A stretch of DNA of 64,000 nt from positions 1 through 64,000 of the forward strand of contig NZ_JAHBAY010000016.1 in assembly GCF_018499875.1 (NCBI RefSeq), given 5' to 3'. Position numbers and translations under genes: made by a program. Source of the DNA: Kineosporia corallincola. Lineage in GTDB: Bacteria > Actinomycetota > Actinomycetes > Actinomycetales > Kineosporiaceae. This document shows, piece after piece, positions 34,872-44,107 of the stretch. Numbering within the stretch: the first letter of the stretch is position 1; each line of letters starts with the position of its first letter. The notes beneath the pieces were generated by a model, which ran no database searches, was not told where the DNA came from, and was given only the letters and a program-made list of their open reading frames with translations.

Positions 34872-36317
34872 TCATTGGTTGCCGGGTGACGGGAGGGCTG
34901 TGAGGATGGCTGGATGCGAATCCTGCTGGTCCTGGTCGTCATTGCCGTCGCGTTCGTGCTCTACCAGCGGTTCGTGCGGTGACCTGTACCGCCACAGGGC
35001 GGGCACGGTCAGGGCGATGACGACGACGGCCAGCACGGTGGCCGCGCCGCCGGCCGCCACCGTGGCCCTCGGCCCGATCCCGGGCGAGACCAGACCGTGC
35101 AGCACACCCGCCAGCTGCGGCCCGCCGATGAGCAGCACCGTCAGCGAGCCCTGGATGCGCCCGCGCAACGCGTCGTCGGTGTACTGCTGGCAGACGGCGT
35201 TACGGAAGGTGCTCAGCACGAAGTTCACACCGCCCCCGGCCACCAGCGCGGCCAGCGCCAGGGGCAGTCCCGGCGCGAAACCCAGCAGCACCAGGCTGAT
35301 TCCCCAGGCGACGGCCGCGCCGGTCAGCCACACGCCGTGCCGGCGGGCGCGGGTGAAGCCGCCCGACACCGGACCGGTGGCGAGCGTCCCCACCGGATAC
35401 GCCGCGCAGAGCAGGCCCAGGGCCGGGCCGCCCCCGGGCGGGTCGCCGAACATGTCCACCGCGAGCTCGGGGAACAGGCTGAAGGGCAGGCCGAACGCCG
35501 TCGCGGCGAGGTCCACACCCATCACGGCGGCCAGCACCCGCTGCGCCGCCAGGTAGCGGAAACCCTCCAGCACCCGGCCCGAACCGTGTGCCGATTCGAT
35601 GGCGGGCAGCAGGGGCGGCGCGGGCAGCGCAGGCAGCAGGAACACCGCCCACAGCACCGTGAGCAGGGCGGCACAGTCGAGTAGGTAGAGGGTGGACAGC
35701 CCGGCCAGCGGGATCAGCGCGCCGGCCAGCAGCGGCCCGGTCACCGACCCCAGTCCGCGGCTGAGGGAGCTGAGAGCGGCTGCGGCGGGCAGAAGTTCGC
35801 CCGGCACCAGACGCGGCACCACGGCCCCGGTGGTGGTCATGACCGCGCCGAGCGCGACGCCCTGGGCGGCCACCAGCACCAGCATCAACGGCACCGACCG
35901 CACGTCGAGCACCCCGCGCAGCCAGAACAGGCCGAGCACGAGAGCCAGCACGGAGTGGGCGGTCAGGAGCAGACGACGCCGGTCCGTGGTGTCGGCGAGC
36001 ACCCCGCTGCCCAGCGACGACACCAGCAGGGCGACGAACGAGACGGTGGACGACGCGGCCATCACCGCCGACGACCCGGTCAGCTGGAACAACTGCGCCG
36101 GCACGGCCATCACGGCGAACGACCCGCCGACCGCCGCGACCACCCCGGCCGCCCACAGCCGCCGGAACTCCGGCACCGCCAGCGGACGCAGGTCGACGGT
36201 CAGCCTGTCCCACCGGCCGTTCTCCCACCGGCCGCTGCCCCGGTGTCGGTGACTGCCACGGTGTCGGTCACTGCCCCGGCGTCGGCCGCCCGGGTGCCGG
36301 CCCGGCCGGCTCGTCAC
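34872..36317 (-). CDS. MFS exporter (EntS-like)
   Basis: 481 residues. A basic, repetitive N-tail (SDRHRGSHRHRGSGRWENGRW) is followed by twelve membrane spans of the EntS/siderophore-exporter-like branch: LRPLAVPEFRRLWAAGVVAAVGGSFAVMAVPAQLFQLTGSS, GSGVLADTTDRRRLLLTAHSVLAL, FRNAVCQQYTDDALRGRIQGSL. The C-tail is acidic (HERDGNDDQDQQD). GTG 36317 overlaps the stop of the MerR-PP2C gene as GTGA, so phosphatase-regulator and exporter are co-translated. Substrate unknown; siderophore or macrolide export are the usual roles. Confidence 0.9.
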   Translation of the reverse strand: MTSRPGRHPGGRRRGSDRHRGSHRHRGSGRWENGRWDRLTVDLRPLAVPEFRRLWAAGVVAAVGGSFAVMAVPAQLFQLTGSSAVMAASSTVSFVALLVSSLGSGVLADTTDRRRLLLTAHSVLALVLGLFWLRGVLDVRSVPLMLVLVAAQGVALGAVMTTTGAVVPRLVPGELLPAAAALSSLSRGLGSVTGPLLAGALIPLAGLSTLYLLDCAALLTVLWAVFLLPALPAPPLLPAIESAHGSGRVLEGFRYLAAQRVLAAVMGVDLAATAFGLPFSLFPELAVDMFGDPPGGGPALGLLCAAYPVGTLATGPVSGGFTRARRHGVWLTGAAVAWGISLVLLGFAPGLPLALAALVAGGGVNFVLSTFRNAVCQQYTDDALRGRIQGSLTVLLIGGPQLAGVLHGLVSPGIGPRATVAAGGAATVLAVVVIALTVPALWRYRSPHEPLVEHERDGNDDQDQQDSHPAILTALPSPGNQ

Positions 36318-37492
36318 CGGAGCGACTCGTGGATGTCGGCGACCACGCAGCTCACGTTGTCCGGGGCGCCGGCCTCGTGGGCGGTGTCGATCAGGGCGGT
36401 GGCCGCCGTCGCCGCGTCGGTGGTCCGTAGCAGCACGTCCCGCACGCGGCCGGGGCTCACCACCGAGGTGAGGCCGTCGGAGCAGAGCAGATAGCGCTCG
36501 CCGGCCCGGACCTGGTGCAGGCTGATGTCGACCCGGGGATCGGCGCTCCCGTCGAGGGCCCGGGTCAGCAGACTGCGCTGCGGGTGCGAGCGGGCCTCCT
36601 CGGGACTCAGCCGGCCGGAGTCGACCATGAACTGCACCACCGAGTGGTCGTGAGTGATCTGTGAGAGCACGCCGTCGCGCAGCACGTAGGCCCTGGAGTC
36701 GCCGATGTGGGCCAGCGCCAGCCCGGACCCGGTCCAGAGCAGGGCGGTGAGCGTGGTGCCCGCCGGGACGTCGTGCCCGCCCCGCGGCAGCCGGCCGATT
36801 CCGGCGTTGACCTCGTGCACGGCATCGAGAAGGGCGTCCTGCATGGCGTTGATCAGGTCGGCCGGCTGCACCCCGGCGCCCGGCGGCGGGCCGGACTCCA
36901 GCAGCCGCAGTGCCCGCACCGCACCCGCGCTGGCCGGTGCGCCGCGGGTGCCGAAACCGTCGGCCACCACCAGCAGACGCTCACCGGACCAGGCGGCGTC
37001 CTGGTTGCTCTCGCGCACCAGACCCACGTCGGTGCGGGCGGCGTGGTCCACGAAAAATCCACGCACGGACGACGAAACCCGCCCGTCCACCACCAGATTC
37101 ACCACGCCGCTCCCCGCGGCCCCCTGCCGGGCGAGCTCTTCCACCAGCGTCCGGGCCAGCTCGCGGCGCTCGGCCACGTCGGCCTCCACCCGGGCCCAGA
37201 AGCCGGCGATCTCCCGCGACGCCAGGCCCGGTTCCAGGTCGCAGACCAGCCGGATCTGAGCCAACGGCATGCCGAGCCGCCGCAGCCAGGCCACCAGCCG
37301 GGCGCGTTCCAGCTGCCCGGCGGTGTAGAAGCGGTACCCGGTCACCGGGTCCACACTGGCCGGAACCAGCAGCTCCAGCTCGGCGTACAGACGCAACGCC
37401 TTCGCCGACAGACCCGCCGCCCGCGCGAACGTGCCGATGGTCAGCCGGTCCGGCATCCGGTCGTCTCCCGCGCTCGCCGTCACGCCGGACAT
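36314..37492 (-). CDS. MerR HTH fused to a PP2C protein phosphatase
   Basis: 392 residues. Residues about 14-120 are a MerR regulator: LTIGTFARAAGLSAKALRLYAELELLVPASVDPVTGYRFYTAGQLERARLVAWLRRLGMPLAQI, then a coiled-coil helix. Residues about 150-390 are a PPM/PP2C phosphatase with its metal sites: RESNQDAAW, LLVVADGFGTRGAPASAGA (usually DGMGG), LALAHIGDSRAYVLRDG, LLCSDGLT and DNVSCVVAD. It could be a DNA-binding protein controlled by phosphatase activity, or a phosphatase steered by a ligand of the MerR part. Start ATG 37492 follows AAAGG. Coupled to the MFS gene. Confidence 0.9.
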   Translation of the reverse strand: MSGVTASAGDDRMPDRLTIGTFARAAGLSAKALRLYAELELLVPASVDPVTGYRFYTAGQLERARLVAWLRRLGMPLAQIRLVCDLEPGLASREIAGFWARVEADVAERRELARTLVEELARQGAAGSGVVNLVVDGRVSSSVRGFFVDHAARTDVGLVRESNQDAAWSGERLLVVADGFGTRGAPASAGAVRALRLLESGPPPGAGVQPADLINAMQDALLDAVHEVNAGIGRLPRGGHDVPAGTTLTALLWTGSGLALAHIGDSRAYVLRDGVLSQITHDHSVVQFMVDSGRLSPEEARSHPQRSLLTRALDGSADPRVDISLHQVRAGERYLLCSDGLTSVVSPGRVRDVLLRTTDAATAATALIDTAHEAGAPDNVSCVVADIHESLR

Positions 37493-37685
37493 CGTGGACC
37501 TTTCCCCAGGGACAAGGTCAATGCCCTGCGCACGAGCCGGCCTCCTGGACCTCCTGGACCACTGGTGCTGGGGCGGCGGATCGAGCGGGCAGCCGACGGG
37601 GATGCGTTTCGTTTTTGACACCACCCAGGGCGTCTGGCCGGTGTGAAAAATCGAAGGGTGGGCAAGGGGGAGGGCAATGATGCTT

Positions 37686-37725
37686 GGGGCTTGGGGCTTG
37701 GGGCTTGGGGGGTGGGGGGTGGGGG
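37686..37725 (+). repeat. Potential G-quadruplex tract with GGGGCTT repeats
   Basis: Six runs of four to six G within 40 bp, three of them in a GGGGCTT tandem, on the plus strand. It lies in the 270-bp gap upstream of the MerR-PP2C gene, so the leftward transcript would be C-rich and the non-template strand G-rich. It could fold into a quadruplex and affect transcription, or simply be a slippage-prone tract. Confidence 0.7.
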
Positions 37726-37762
37726 TCACCGACTGCACGGGCGGGTGGTGGGGGAGCAGAGG

Positions 37763-38146
37763 TCAGGTTCCCGGCGGCCGCACCCGCCGGATCCGGATCG
37801 GCCCGCGCGCGGTGGAGGGGTCGACCACCCGCCCCTGCTGGGTGATCTCGACCTGGCCGGCCGCGGTGAGCCGCCGGGCGGCGGCGCGGGCGGGTTCCAT
37901 CAGGTCGCGCCAGTCCTCGCCGCCGATCGCCCGGGCCGCCTCGGACGGGCAGATCGTGGCCCCGTCGCGCCGCGCGGCCAGCAGGTCCAGCACGGTGCGC
38001 TCCAGCCGGGCGCCGGTGTCCGCGGGCTTGTTCCGGCGGCACCGCTGCGAGCAGTACCGCACCTGGTCCCAGTCGGCCGCCCACTTCCTGCGCCAGGCGA
38101 ACGCGCGGCCGCACGAGGCGCACACCTTGGGGTCGGGGGTCTTCAC
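37763..38146 (-). CDS. DUF2256/DUF3253 fusion protein
   Basis: 127 residues. The first 45 are DUF2256, a zinc-ribbon-like domain with Cys in [12 protein letters not shown] and [12 protein letters not shown] (CxxC...CxxxC). The rest is DUF3253, a winged-helix-like domain: [63 protein letters not shown]. The combination is known in bacteria without an assigned role; nucleic acid binding is plausible. GTG 38146 with AGGG upstream. Confidence 0.88.
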   Translation of the reverse strand: MKTPDPKVCASCGRAFAWRRKWAADWDQVRYCSQRCRRNKPADTGARLERTVLDLLAARRDGATICPSEAARAIGGEDWRDLMEPARAAARRLTAAGQVEITQQGRVVDPSTARGPIRIRRVRPPGT

Positions 38147-38320
38147 GGCACCACCCTGAGGCCCTGGTCACGTGGCCGCGATCCGGAGCGGTTCTTTTCG
38201 TCGTCCACTGTTGTTCAAAGTGTGACGAAACGTGCGTCAAGGGGCACAGGTCGTCACTTGGTCGCCAAAGTTCCAGGTCAAAGGGACTGGCGCCGGGGCG
38301 GCCAGTGGATCTACGGTCAC

Positions 38321-38340
38321 TAAGGTTAGGCTCACCTATG
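38321..38340. promoter_or_regulatory. IdeR/DtxR-type iron box before efeUOB
   Basis: TAAGGTTAGGCTCACCTATG agrees closely with the IdeR/DtxR consensus TTAGGTTAGGCTAACCTAA. It lies 47 bp before efeU. The first six bases (TAAGGT) or the TACGGT at 38312-38317 could be the -10, so an iron-loaded repressor here would shut off the iron-uptake operon. Confidence 0.82.
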
Positions 38341-38386
38341 AGGGCTTAACCCAGGTAAAACGATCGCCGACCCACTGGAGTTCCAG

Positions 38387-39970
38387 ATGCTGCCCACGTT
38401 CGTGATCGGGCTGCGTGAAGGACTCGAGGCGGCTCTCATCGTCGGCATCGTCGCGGCCTTCCTCACTCAGCGCGGCCGCCGGGACCTGCTGCGCTGGGTC
38501 TACCTCGGCGTCGCCACCGCCGTCCTGCTCTGCGTCGCCGCCGGTATCGCCCTGGAGCTGGTCTCCCGCGAACTGCCGCAGCGCCGGCAGGAGGGCCTGG
38601 AGACCGTGATCGGCGTCTTCGCCGTGGCCATGGTCAGTTACATGGTCGTCTGGATGCGCCGCCACTCCCGCGACCTCAAGGGCGACCTGGAAGGCGCCGC
38701 CGGGGCCGCGCTCGCCCAGGGCTCGGGCTGGGCGCTGGTGGCCATGGCCTTCCTCGCGGTCATCCGCGAGGGCCTGGAGACCGTCGTCTTCCTGCTGGCC
38801 GCCTTCAACGAGAGCGGCTCCGGCCGCAGCGCCTGGATCGGCGCGCTCCTCGGCATCGTCGTCTCGATCGTGCTGGGCTGGGCCGTCTTTCGCGGCGGCA
38901 TCCGCCTCAACCTGTCCAGGTTCTTCCGGATCACCGGTGTGGTGCTGGTGCTGGTCGCCGCCGGCCTGGTGGTCAGCGCCCTGCACACCGCGCACGAGGC
39001 CGGCTGGGTCAACTGGGGTCAGCAGAGCACCCTCGACCTGACCGCGATCGTGCGGCCGGGCAGCGTGCAGTCGTCGATCCTCACCGGCATGCTCGGCCTC
39101 CAGCCGCGTCCGGTGCTGGTCGAACTCGCCGCCTGGCTGGTCTATCTCGTGCCCATGCTGGTCTACGTGGCCTGGCCGCCGAACCGGGTCCCGGGCCGCG
39201 CCACGCAGATCCGCCTGGCCGCCGCGCTCGCCGTGACCAGCGCCGTGGCCGCCGTCGCGCTGCTGGTGCTGCTGCCCGCGCGACCGGCCTCCCGGCCGGT
39301 CACCACCTCCGGCGAACTGTCGGCACAACACCTGTCCGGCAACCGGTTCCAGGTCGCTGTTCCCTCCGGCACCAGCATCGGCGACACCTCCGACCTGTCC
39401 GCGGCGCGCACCCTGCTGCCGTCCGCCACCAGCACGCTCACCCTGGAGCCGGGCGCGCGGACCACGCGTGACGGCGTCACCGTGCAGACCTTCTCGGAGA
39501 AGGACGACGAGGTGCCCCTGACCGGCCCGGCCGAGCTCAGCTACGCCGACCTGGCCACCGCCAACGGCGGCCGGCTGCCGCTCGGCGTGCGCGGCGCCGG
39601 GGAGTCCGGGGACGGCTCGGTTCCCGTGACTTACTCCGCCACCGGCGAACTCACGCTGACCGTCGCCGCCGACACCGGCCGCGTGGTCGACCTGGTCTGG
39701 TCGCAGGGGCTGACCCTGACCACCACGTCGTCCATCGGCTCGGTTCCGGTCACGGCCGGCACCACCACCTCCCGCTTCGACGACGCCGACGTCGCCGCCG
39801 CGCTGACGGCGGCCCGTTCCGACACCGCCGACCGCGAGCACCGGCACACCATGACCGTGACGGCCGTGCTGCTCGGCCTTCTCGCCGCGGCCGGCGCGCT
39901 GACCGCGTCGGCGCTGGCCACCACCCGGCGCCGCGTGGCGCCGGTGCCCGAGCCGGAACCCGCCGGCTGA
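38387..39970 (+). CDS. efeU: Ferrous iron permease EfeU with extra extracytoplasmic domain
   Basis: 527 residues. The first 290 are the FTR1/EfeU iron permease with seven spans and two REGLE motifs (residues 10-14 and 127-131), the iron-conducting glutamates. Unlike most EfeU proteins it continues: about 190 residues (300-490) rich in Thr, Ser and Val without Cys, then one more membrane span (about 495-515) and a short tail. The extra part should lie outside the cell and looks beta-rich. First gene of efeUOB behind an iron box. Start ATG 38387 with TGGAG upstream. Confidence 0.94.
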   Translation: MLPTFVIGLREGLEAALIVGIVAAFLTQRGRRDLLRWVYLGVATAVLLCVAAGIALELVSRELPQRRQEGLETVIGVFAVAMVSYMVVWMRRHSRDLKGDLEGAAGAALAQGSGWALVAMAFLAVIREGLETVVFLLAAFNESGSGRSAWIGALLGIVVSIVLGWAVFRGGIRLNLSRFFRITGVVLVLVAAGLVVSALHTAHEAGWVNWGQQSTLDLTAIVRPGSVQSSILTGMLGLQPRPVLVELAAWLVYLVPMLVYVAWPPNRVPGRATQIRLAAALAVTSAVAAVALLVLLPARPASRPVTTSGELSAQHLSGNRFQVAVPSGTSIGDTSDLSAARTLLPSATSTLTLEPGARTTRDGVTVQTFSEKDDEVPLTGPAELSYADLATANGGRLPLGVRGAGESGDGSVPVTYSATGELTLTVAADTGRVVDLVWSQGLTLTTTSSIGSVPVTAGTTTSRFDDADVAAALTAARSDTADREHRHTMTVTAVLLGLLAAAGALTASALATTRRRVAPVPEPEPAG

Positions 39971-40022
39971 CCACCCAGACCCTCCACCTCCCGTATCACC
40001 CCGATTTTCGAAGGAGCCACCC

Positions 40023-41201
40023 ATGCCCGTCCGCTCAGCCCGGCAGCTCACCCTGGCCGCCGTCACCGCCGGCCTGGTCGTCGGCGTCACCGCCTGCGGC
40101 GGCTCGTCGTCCGGCACCGGCAGCACCTCGGCGGCGGCCTCCGGCGACGCCCACACCGCGAACGTCACGGTCACCGCGGCCGACGGCTGCACGCCCGACC
40201 GCACCGAGTTCGAGGCCGGCGCCATCACCTTCAACGTCACCAACCAGGACGCCACCGCCGTCAGCGAGGTCGAGCTGCTCGGCGGCCAGCGCATCATCGG
40301 TGAGAAGGAGAACCTGCCGCCCGGTTTCGACGGCACCTTCTCGGTCAGCGTGCCGGCCGGCAGCTACACGCTCTACTGCCCCGGCGCGACCACCGAGAAC
40401 ACCACGCTGACCGTCACCGGCACGGCGAGCAGCTCGGCCGACAGCAGCCTTGACGACCTGTACGAGACCGGCACCACGCAGTACGCGGCCTACATCAACG
40501 ACCAGGTCGGCTACCTGGTCACCACGACCGCCGACCTGGCCGAGGCGCTGCACGGCACCGACCTGGAGGCCGCGCAGGAGGCCTACGCCAAGGCCCGCCC
40601 CTACTACGAGAAGGTCGAGGCCGTCGCCGAGTCGTTCACCGCCGGCGACACCGACCTGGACGCCGCGATCGACGCCCGCGACGGTGACGTGCCCGCCGCC
40701 GACTGGACCGGGTTCCACCCGATCGAGAAGGGCCTGTTCGACGACAAGAGCCTGGACGGGCTGGGGGATCTCGGCGACGGACTGGCCGAGAACGCCACGA
40801 AGCTCCAGGAACTCACGAAGGACCTCACCTACCAGCCCTACGAGCTGGCCAACGGCGCGCAGGAACTGCTCGACGAGGTGGCGAGCTCGAAGATCACCGG
40901 TGAGGAGGAGCGGTACTCGCACATCGACCTGCTCGACTTCTCCGGTAACCTGGAGGGCGCCCAGCAGGCCTTCGCCGACCTGGAACCGGCCCTCGACGAG
41001 ATCGACTCCAGCCTCTCCGACCAGGTCGCGACCAACTTCAGCGCGCTGTCCGACCTGCTCAAGAAGTACGAGGACGCCGACGCGCTGGGCGGTTACACGC
41101 TCTACGGCGACCTGAGCTCCTCGGACAAGAAGGCCTTCGCCGCGGCCGTCAAGGCCGTGCAGGAGCCGCTGTCCAGGGTCGCCGCCAAGGTCACCCACTG
41201 A
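40023..41201 (+). CDS. efeO: Iron uptake lipoprotein EfeO
   Basis: 392 residues. A lipoprotein signal ends in GVTAC, with Cys25 as the anchor. Residues about 45-135 are the cupredoxin-like domain (VTVTAADGCTPDRTEFEAGAITFNVTNQD...GSYTLYCPG), then the M75 peptidase-like helical domain with the iron-binding GFHPIEKGLF motif (H232, E235). It delivers or oxidises ferrous iron for EfeU at the outer face of the membrane. AAGGAG precedes ATG 40023; 52 bp after efeU. Confidence 0.95.
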   Translation: MPVRSARQLTLAAVTAGLVVGVTACGGSSSGTGSTSAAASGDAHTANVTVTAADGCTPDRTEFEAGAITFNVTNQDATAVSEVELLGGQRIIGEKENLPPGFDGTFSVSVPAGSYTLYCPGATTENTTLTVTGTASSSADSSLDDLYETGTTQYAAYINDQVGYLVTTTADLAEALHGTDLEAAQEAYAKARPYYEKVEAVAESFTAGDTDLDAAIDARDGDVPAADWTGFHPIEKGLFDDKSLDGLGDLGDGLAENATKLQELTKDLTYQPYELANGAQELLDEVASSKITGEEERYSHIDLLDFSGNLEGAQQAFADLEPALDEIDSSLSDQVATNFSALSDLLKKYEDADALGGYTLYGDLSSSDKKAFAAAVKAVQEPLSRVAAKVTH

Positions 41202-41202
41202 G

Positions 41203-42474
41203 ATGGCTGGCGAACCCGCATCCCCGAGCCGCCGGCGTTTCCTCGGCGGCGCGCTCGGGGTCGCCGGTGCCGGGGCGGCAGGGGCCGCGGGCTTCGGTGT
41301 GTCCCGCATGGTGGACGACGAGGAGCCGGCCAGTACCGCTGCCGGCAGCCAGGTCTCGCTGTACGGCACGCACCAGGCCGGCATCGCCACGCCCGCCCAG
41401 GACCGTCTGGCCTTCGCCGCGTTCGACGTCACCACCACCGACGTCACGGCGCTCCAGACCATGCTGGGGCTGTGGGCCGCGGCGGCGCACCAGATGTCGA
41501 CCGGGGAACCGGTCGGCGGCACCGGCAGCGCGAACAGCAACCCGGCCGCGCCGCCCCTCGACACCGGTGAGGCCTTCGACCTGGATCCGGCGAACCTCAC
41601 CGTCACGGTGGGTTTCGGCCCGTCGCTGTTCGACGACCGGTTCGGGCTGGAGAACCGGCGACCGGCCGCCCTGGCCGACCTGCCGGCATTCCCCGGTGAC
41701 ACCCTCGACGCCAACCGCAGCGGTGGCGACATCGGGGTGCAGGCCTGCTCGAACGACCCCCAGGTGGCCTTCCACGCCATCCGCAACTTCGCCCGGATGG
41801 CCCGGGGAACGGCCGTGATGCGCTGGACCCAGCTGGGTTTCGGCCGCACCTCGACCACCTCGAAGACCGAGAGCACGCCCCGCAACCTGATGGGGTTCAA
41901 GGACGGCACCAACAACATCCTCGCCGAGAACACCGCCGACCTGGACGATTACGTCTGGGTCGGCCCGGATACCGACCAGCCGTGGATGGCCGGCGGCAGC
42001 TACCTGGTCGCCCGCCGTATCCGGATGCTGATCGAGTCCTGGGACACCGACTTCCTCTCCGACCAGGAGGCGGTGTTCGGCCGCACCAAGAACACCGGGG
42101 CCCCGCTGGGCGGCACGGCCGAGTTCGACACCGTGGACCTGGACGCGAAGGACGCCGACGGCGGACCGGTGATCCCGGCCACGGCGCACATCCGGCTGGC
42201 CGCCCCCGCCACCAACGGCGGCATGAAGATCCTGCGCCGCGGCTACTCCTACACCGACGGAATCGACGCCGACACCGGTCTGCTCGACGCCGGGCTGTTC
42301 TTCATCTGCTACCAGGCCGACCCGACGAAGCAGTTCGTGCCGATCCAGCAGCGGCTGGGGCACGGCGACGCCCTGAACGAGTACATCCGGCACACCGGCA
42401 GTGCGGTGTTCGCGGTCCCGCCCGGCCTCAGCGGCCCGGGGGACTGGTTCGGCAAGAAGCTGTTCAGCACCTGA
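41203..42474 (+). CDS. efeB: Deferrochelatase/Dyp-type peroxidase EfeB
   Basis: 423 residues. Twin-arginine signal SRRRFLGGALGVAGAG, so it is exported folded with its haem by Tat. The Dyp-type fold shows VTVGFGPSLFDDRFGLENRRPAAL, NLMGFKDGTNNI with the catalytic Asp of GxxDG at about residue 234, and the proximal His in AHIRLAAP at about 329. EfeB oxidises ferrous iron or extracts iron from haem at the membrane. It begins 1 bp after the efeO stop. Confidence 0.95.
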   Translation: MAGEPASPSRRRFLGGALGVAGAGAAGAAGFGVSRMVDDEEPASTAAGSQVSLYGTHQAGIATPAQDRLAFAAFDVTTTDVTALQTMLGLWAAAAHQMSTGEPVGGTGSANSNPAAPPLDTGEAFDLDPANLTVTVGFGPSLFDDRFGLENRRPAALADLPAFPGDTLDANRSGGDIGVQACSNDPQVAFHAIRNFARMARGTAVMRWTQLGFGRTSTTSKTESTPRNLMGFKDGTNNILAENTADLDDYVWVGPDTDQPWMAGGSYLVARRIRMLIESWDTDFLSDQEAVFGRTKNTGAPLGGTAEFDTVDLDAKDADGGPVIPATAHIRLAAPATNGGMKILRRGYSYTDGIDADTGLLDAGLFFICYQADPTKQFVPIQQRLGHGDALNEYIRHTGSAVFAVPPGLSGPGDWFGKKLFST

Positions 42475-42512
42475 CGCGAGCGGCCCGGACAGCGGTGTGC
42501 GAGGCTGTCCGG

Positions 42513-43247
42513 GTGCGCCGCCCGGTCCTCCGCCTCGCCGGACTCCTCACCCTGCTGTGCGTGGCCGGGCTGCTGACGGCGGCGTTCCTGCCGGTGAGCC
42601 CCGACGGCCTGGAAGGCCTGGTGCAACGCTTCGGACTGCTCGCGGCGCCGGTGTTCGTGGTGGTCTCGGCGCTGCTGGCGCTGGTGTTCGTGCCCGGCCC
42701 GCTGCTGTCCGCCGCGAGCGGCGCGATGTTCGGTACCGGCCTCGGATTCGCCTGTAGCGTGGTCAGTTCCACGCTCACCTCGGTGCTGGCCCTGCTGATC
42801 GCCCGGCGCACGGGCGGTTCCGCGGTGCGGGAGCTGAGCGGTGAGCGCGCCCTCGCCCTGATCGACCTGGCCCGCCGGCACGGCACGGTCGCGGTGGTGG
42901 TGCAGCGGCTGATCCCGGGAGTGCCCGACGCGCCGCTGTCGTACGCCTTCGGCCTGCTCGGCGTGCGCGCGGGGCAGATCGCCCTGGGCACGCTGGTCGG
43001 GTCGGCGCCCAGGGCGTTCGCCTACACGGCGCTGGGTGACGCCGCCGTCTCCGGCGACCGCACCCTGGCCGTGGTGGCCACCGTGGTGGGGGTGGCGGTG
43101 AGCGTGCTGGGTCTGGTGCTGGGCTGGCTGCTGACCCGCCGCCGTCGTTCTACCGGGGACGACGGCCGGCCGCCCTCAGATGTCGCGCCGGGAGGGCGTT
43201 CTCACGCTCCGGACGCGGTGAGCAGGAACGCCGGCGAGGACCAGTAG
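42513..43247 (+). CDS. TVP38/TMEM64 (VTT domain) membrane protein
   Basis: 244 residues, about five or six membrane spans, VTT/SNARE-associated family (DedA superfamily). The signature region VVSALLALVFVPGPLLSAASGAMFGTGLGFACSVVSSTLTSVLALLIARRTGG, then RHGTVAVVVQRLIPGVPDAPLSYAFGLLGVRAGQIALGTLVGSAPRAFAYTALG, matches the core with its Pro-Gly-x-Pro re-entrant loop. Members are lipid scramblases or polyprenyl-phosphate flippases. GTG 42513 is preferred to GTG 42495, as GAGG lies 8 bp before it. The tail overlaps the convergent methyltransferase by 46 bp. Confidence 0.85.
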   Translation: MRRPVLRLAGLLTLLCVAGLLTAAFLPVSPDGLEGLVQRFGLLAAPVFVVVSALLALVFVPGPLLSAASGAMFGTGLGFACSVVSSTLTSVLALLIARRTGGSAVRELSGERALALIDLARRHGTVAVVVQRLIPGVPDAPLSYAFGLLGVRAGQIALGTLVGSAPRAFAYTALGDAAVSGDRTLAVVATVVGVAVSVLGLVLGWLLTRRRRSTGDDGRPPSDVAPGGRSHAPDAVSRNAGEDQ

Positions 43248-44107
43248 CCGTACAGCGGCCGCACGACGACGTCGCGATAGCCCGCGGCGGTGAGCTGCTC
43301 CCGCCACTTGTCCTGGCTCTGCTCCCAGGTGACGCGCTCGGCCCCGGGGCGCAGCTGCCCGGTCAGCACGGGCATCAGGAATCCCTGGGCCACCAGGTCG
43401 CGGTCGTCCTGGTACTCGGCCAGGCCGCGTTCGTAGGTGTCGGCCAGGAACCGCAGGTGTTCCGTCTCGCCGACAGGATGGCCGGGCACGTCGAACTCCG
43501 CGACGGCCAGCACGCCCACGTGCGGCCGCAGCCGCTCCAGCACGCGGGTGCGCTCGTCGTGGGGGATCGTGTGGAGCGCGAACGTGGACTCGGCCAGGGG
43601 CCAGTGGGTTCCGGGCTCCACGTCGTCCAAAAACTGCTGCACGCCGGTGGGCCAGGTGCGGACGCTGCCGGCCGGCAGACCGGCGGACGCGGTCGCCAGC
43701 AGGGCCGCGGAGGGTTCGACCAGGTCGATGCGGTGCGGGGCGTGCTGCGCCGTGGCCAGGGCCGGGCGCAGGGCCCGGCCGTTCCCGCAGCCGACGTCGA
43801 GCAGGGCCTGGGGCCGGTGCTGGTCGTAGAGCTCGGCCAGAGCGTCGGAAACCGCCTGGTAGAGCGGGACGTTGCCGCCGCCCTCGATGAACGCCTCGAA
43901 TGCGGCCGGCGCCGCGTACACGGACTCCTTGCGCCCGGTGGACTCCTCGGGCCCGGTGGTCAGGAACTCGGCCAGGGCCGCGCCGAGCAGGCTGCCCCCG
44001 TCCGCGGCCCGGGCCGCCAGATCCCGTGCGGTGGGCACGTCTCCCGTGCTCACCGCTCGCAGCGCCTCCAGGTTTGTCGTCCGGGTGTCGTTGATCATGC
44101 GCGTCAT
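43202..44107 (-). CDS. SAM-dependent methyltransferase
   Basis: 301 residues. The SAM-binding glycine loop is ALLDVGCGNGRALRPAL (about residues 100-117), followed by IDLVEPSAALLATA with the acidic residue for the ribose. A helical cap of about 90 residues precedes it (EALRAVSTGDVPTARDLAARAADGGSLLGAALAEFLTTG), and the C-terminal half shows LYGYWSSPAFLLTASGA. Probably a small-molecule O- or N-methyltransferase; the substrate cannot be read. ATG 44107 or 44098. Confidence 0.85.
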   Translation of the reverse strand: MTRMINDTRTTNLEALRAVSTGDVPTARDLAARAADGGSLLGAALAEFLTTGPEESTGRKESVYAAPAAFEAFIEGGGNVPLYQAVSDALAELYDQHRPQALLDVGCGNGRALRPALATAQHAPHRIDLVEPSAALLATASAGLPAGSVRTWPTGVQQFLDDVEPGTHWPLAESTFALHTIPHDERTRVLERLRPHVGVLAVAEFDVPGHPVGETEHLRFLADTYERGLAEYQDDRDLVAQGFLMPVLTGQLRPGAERVTWEQSQDKWREQLTAAGYRDVVVRPLYGYWSSPAFLLTASGA

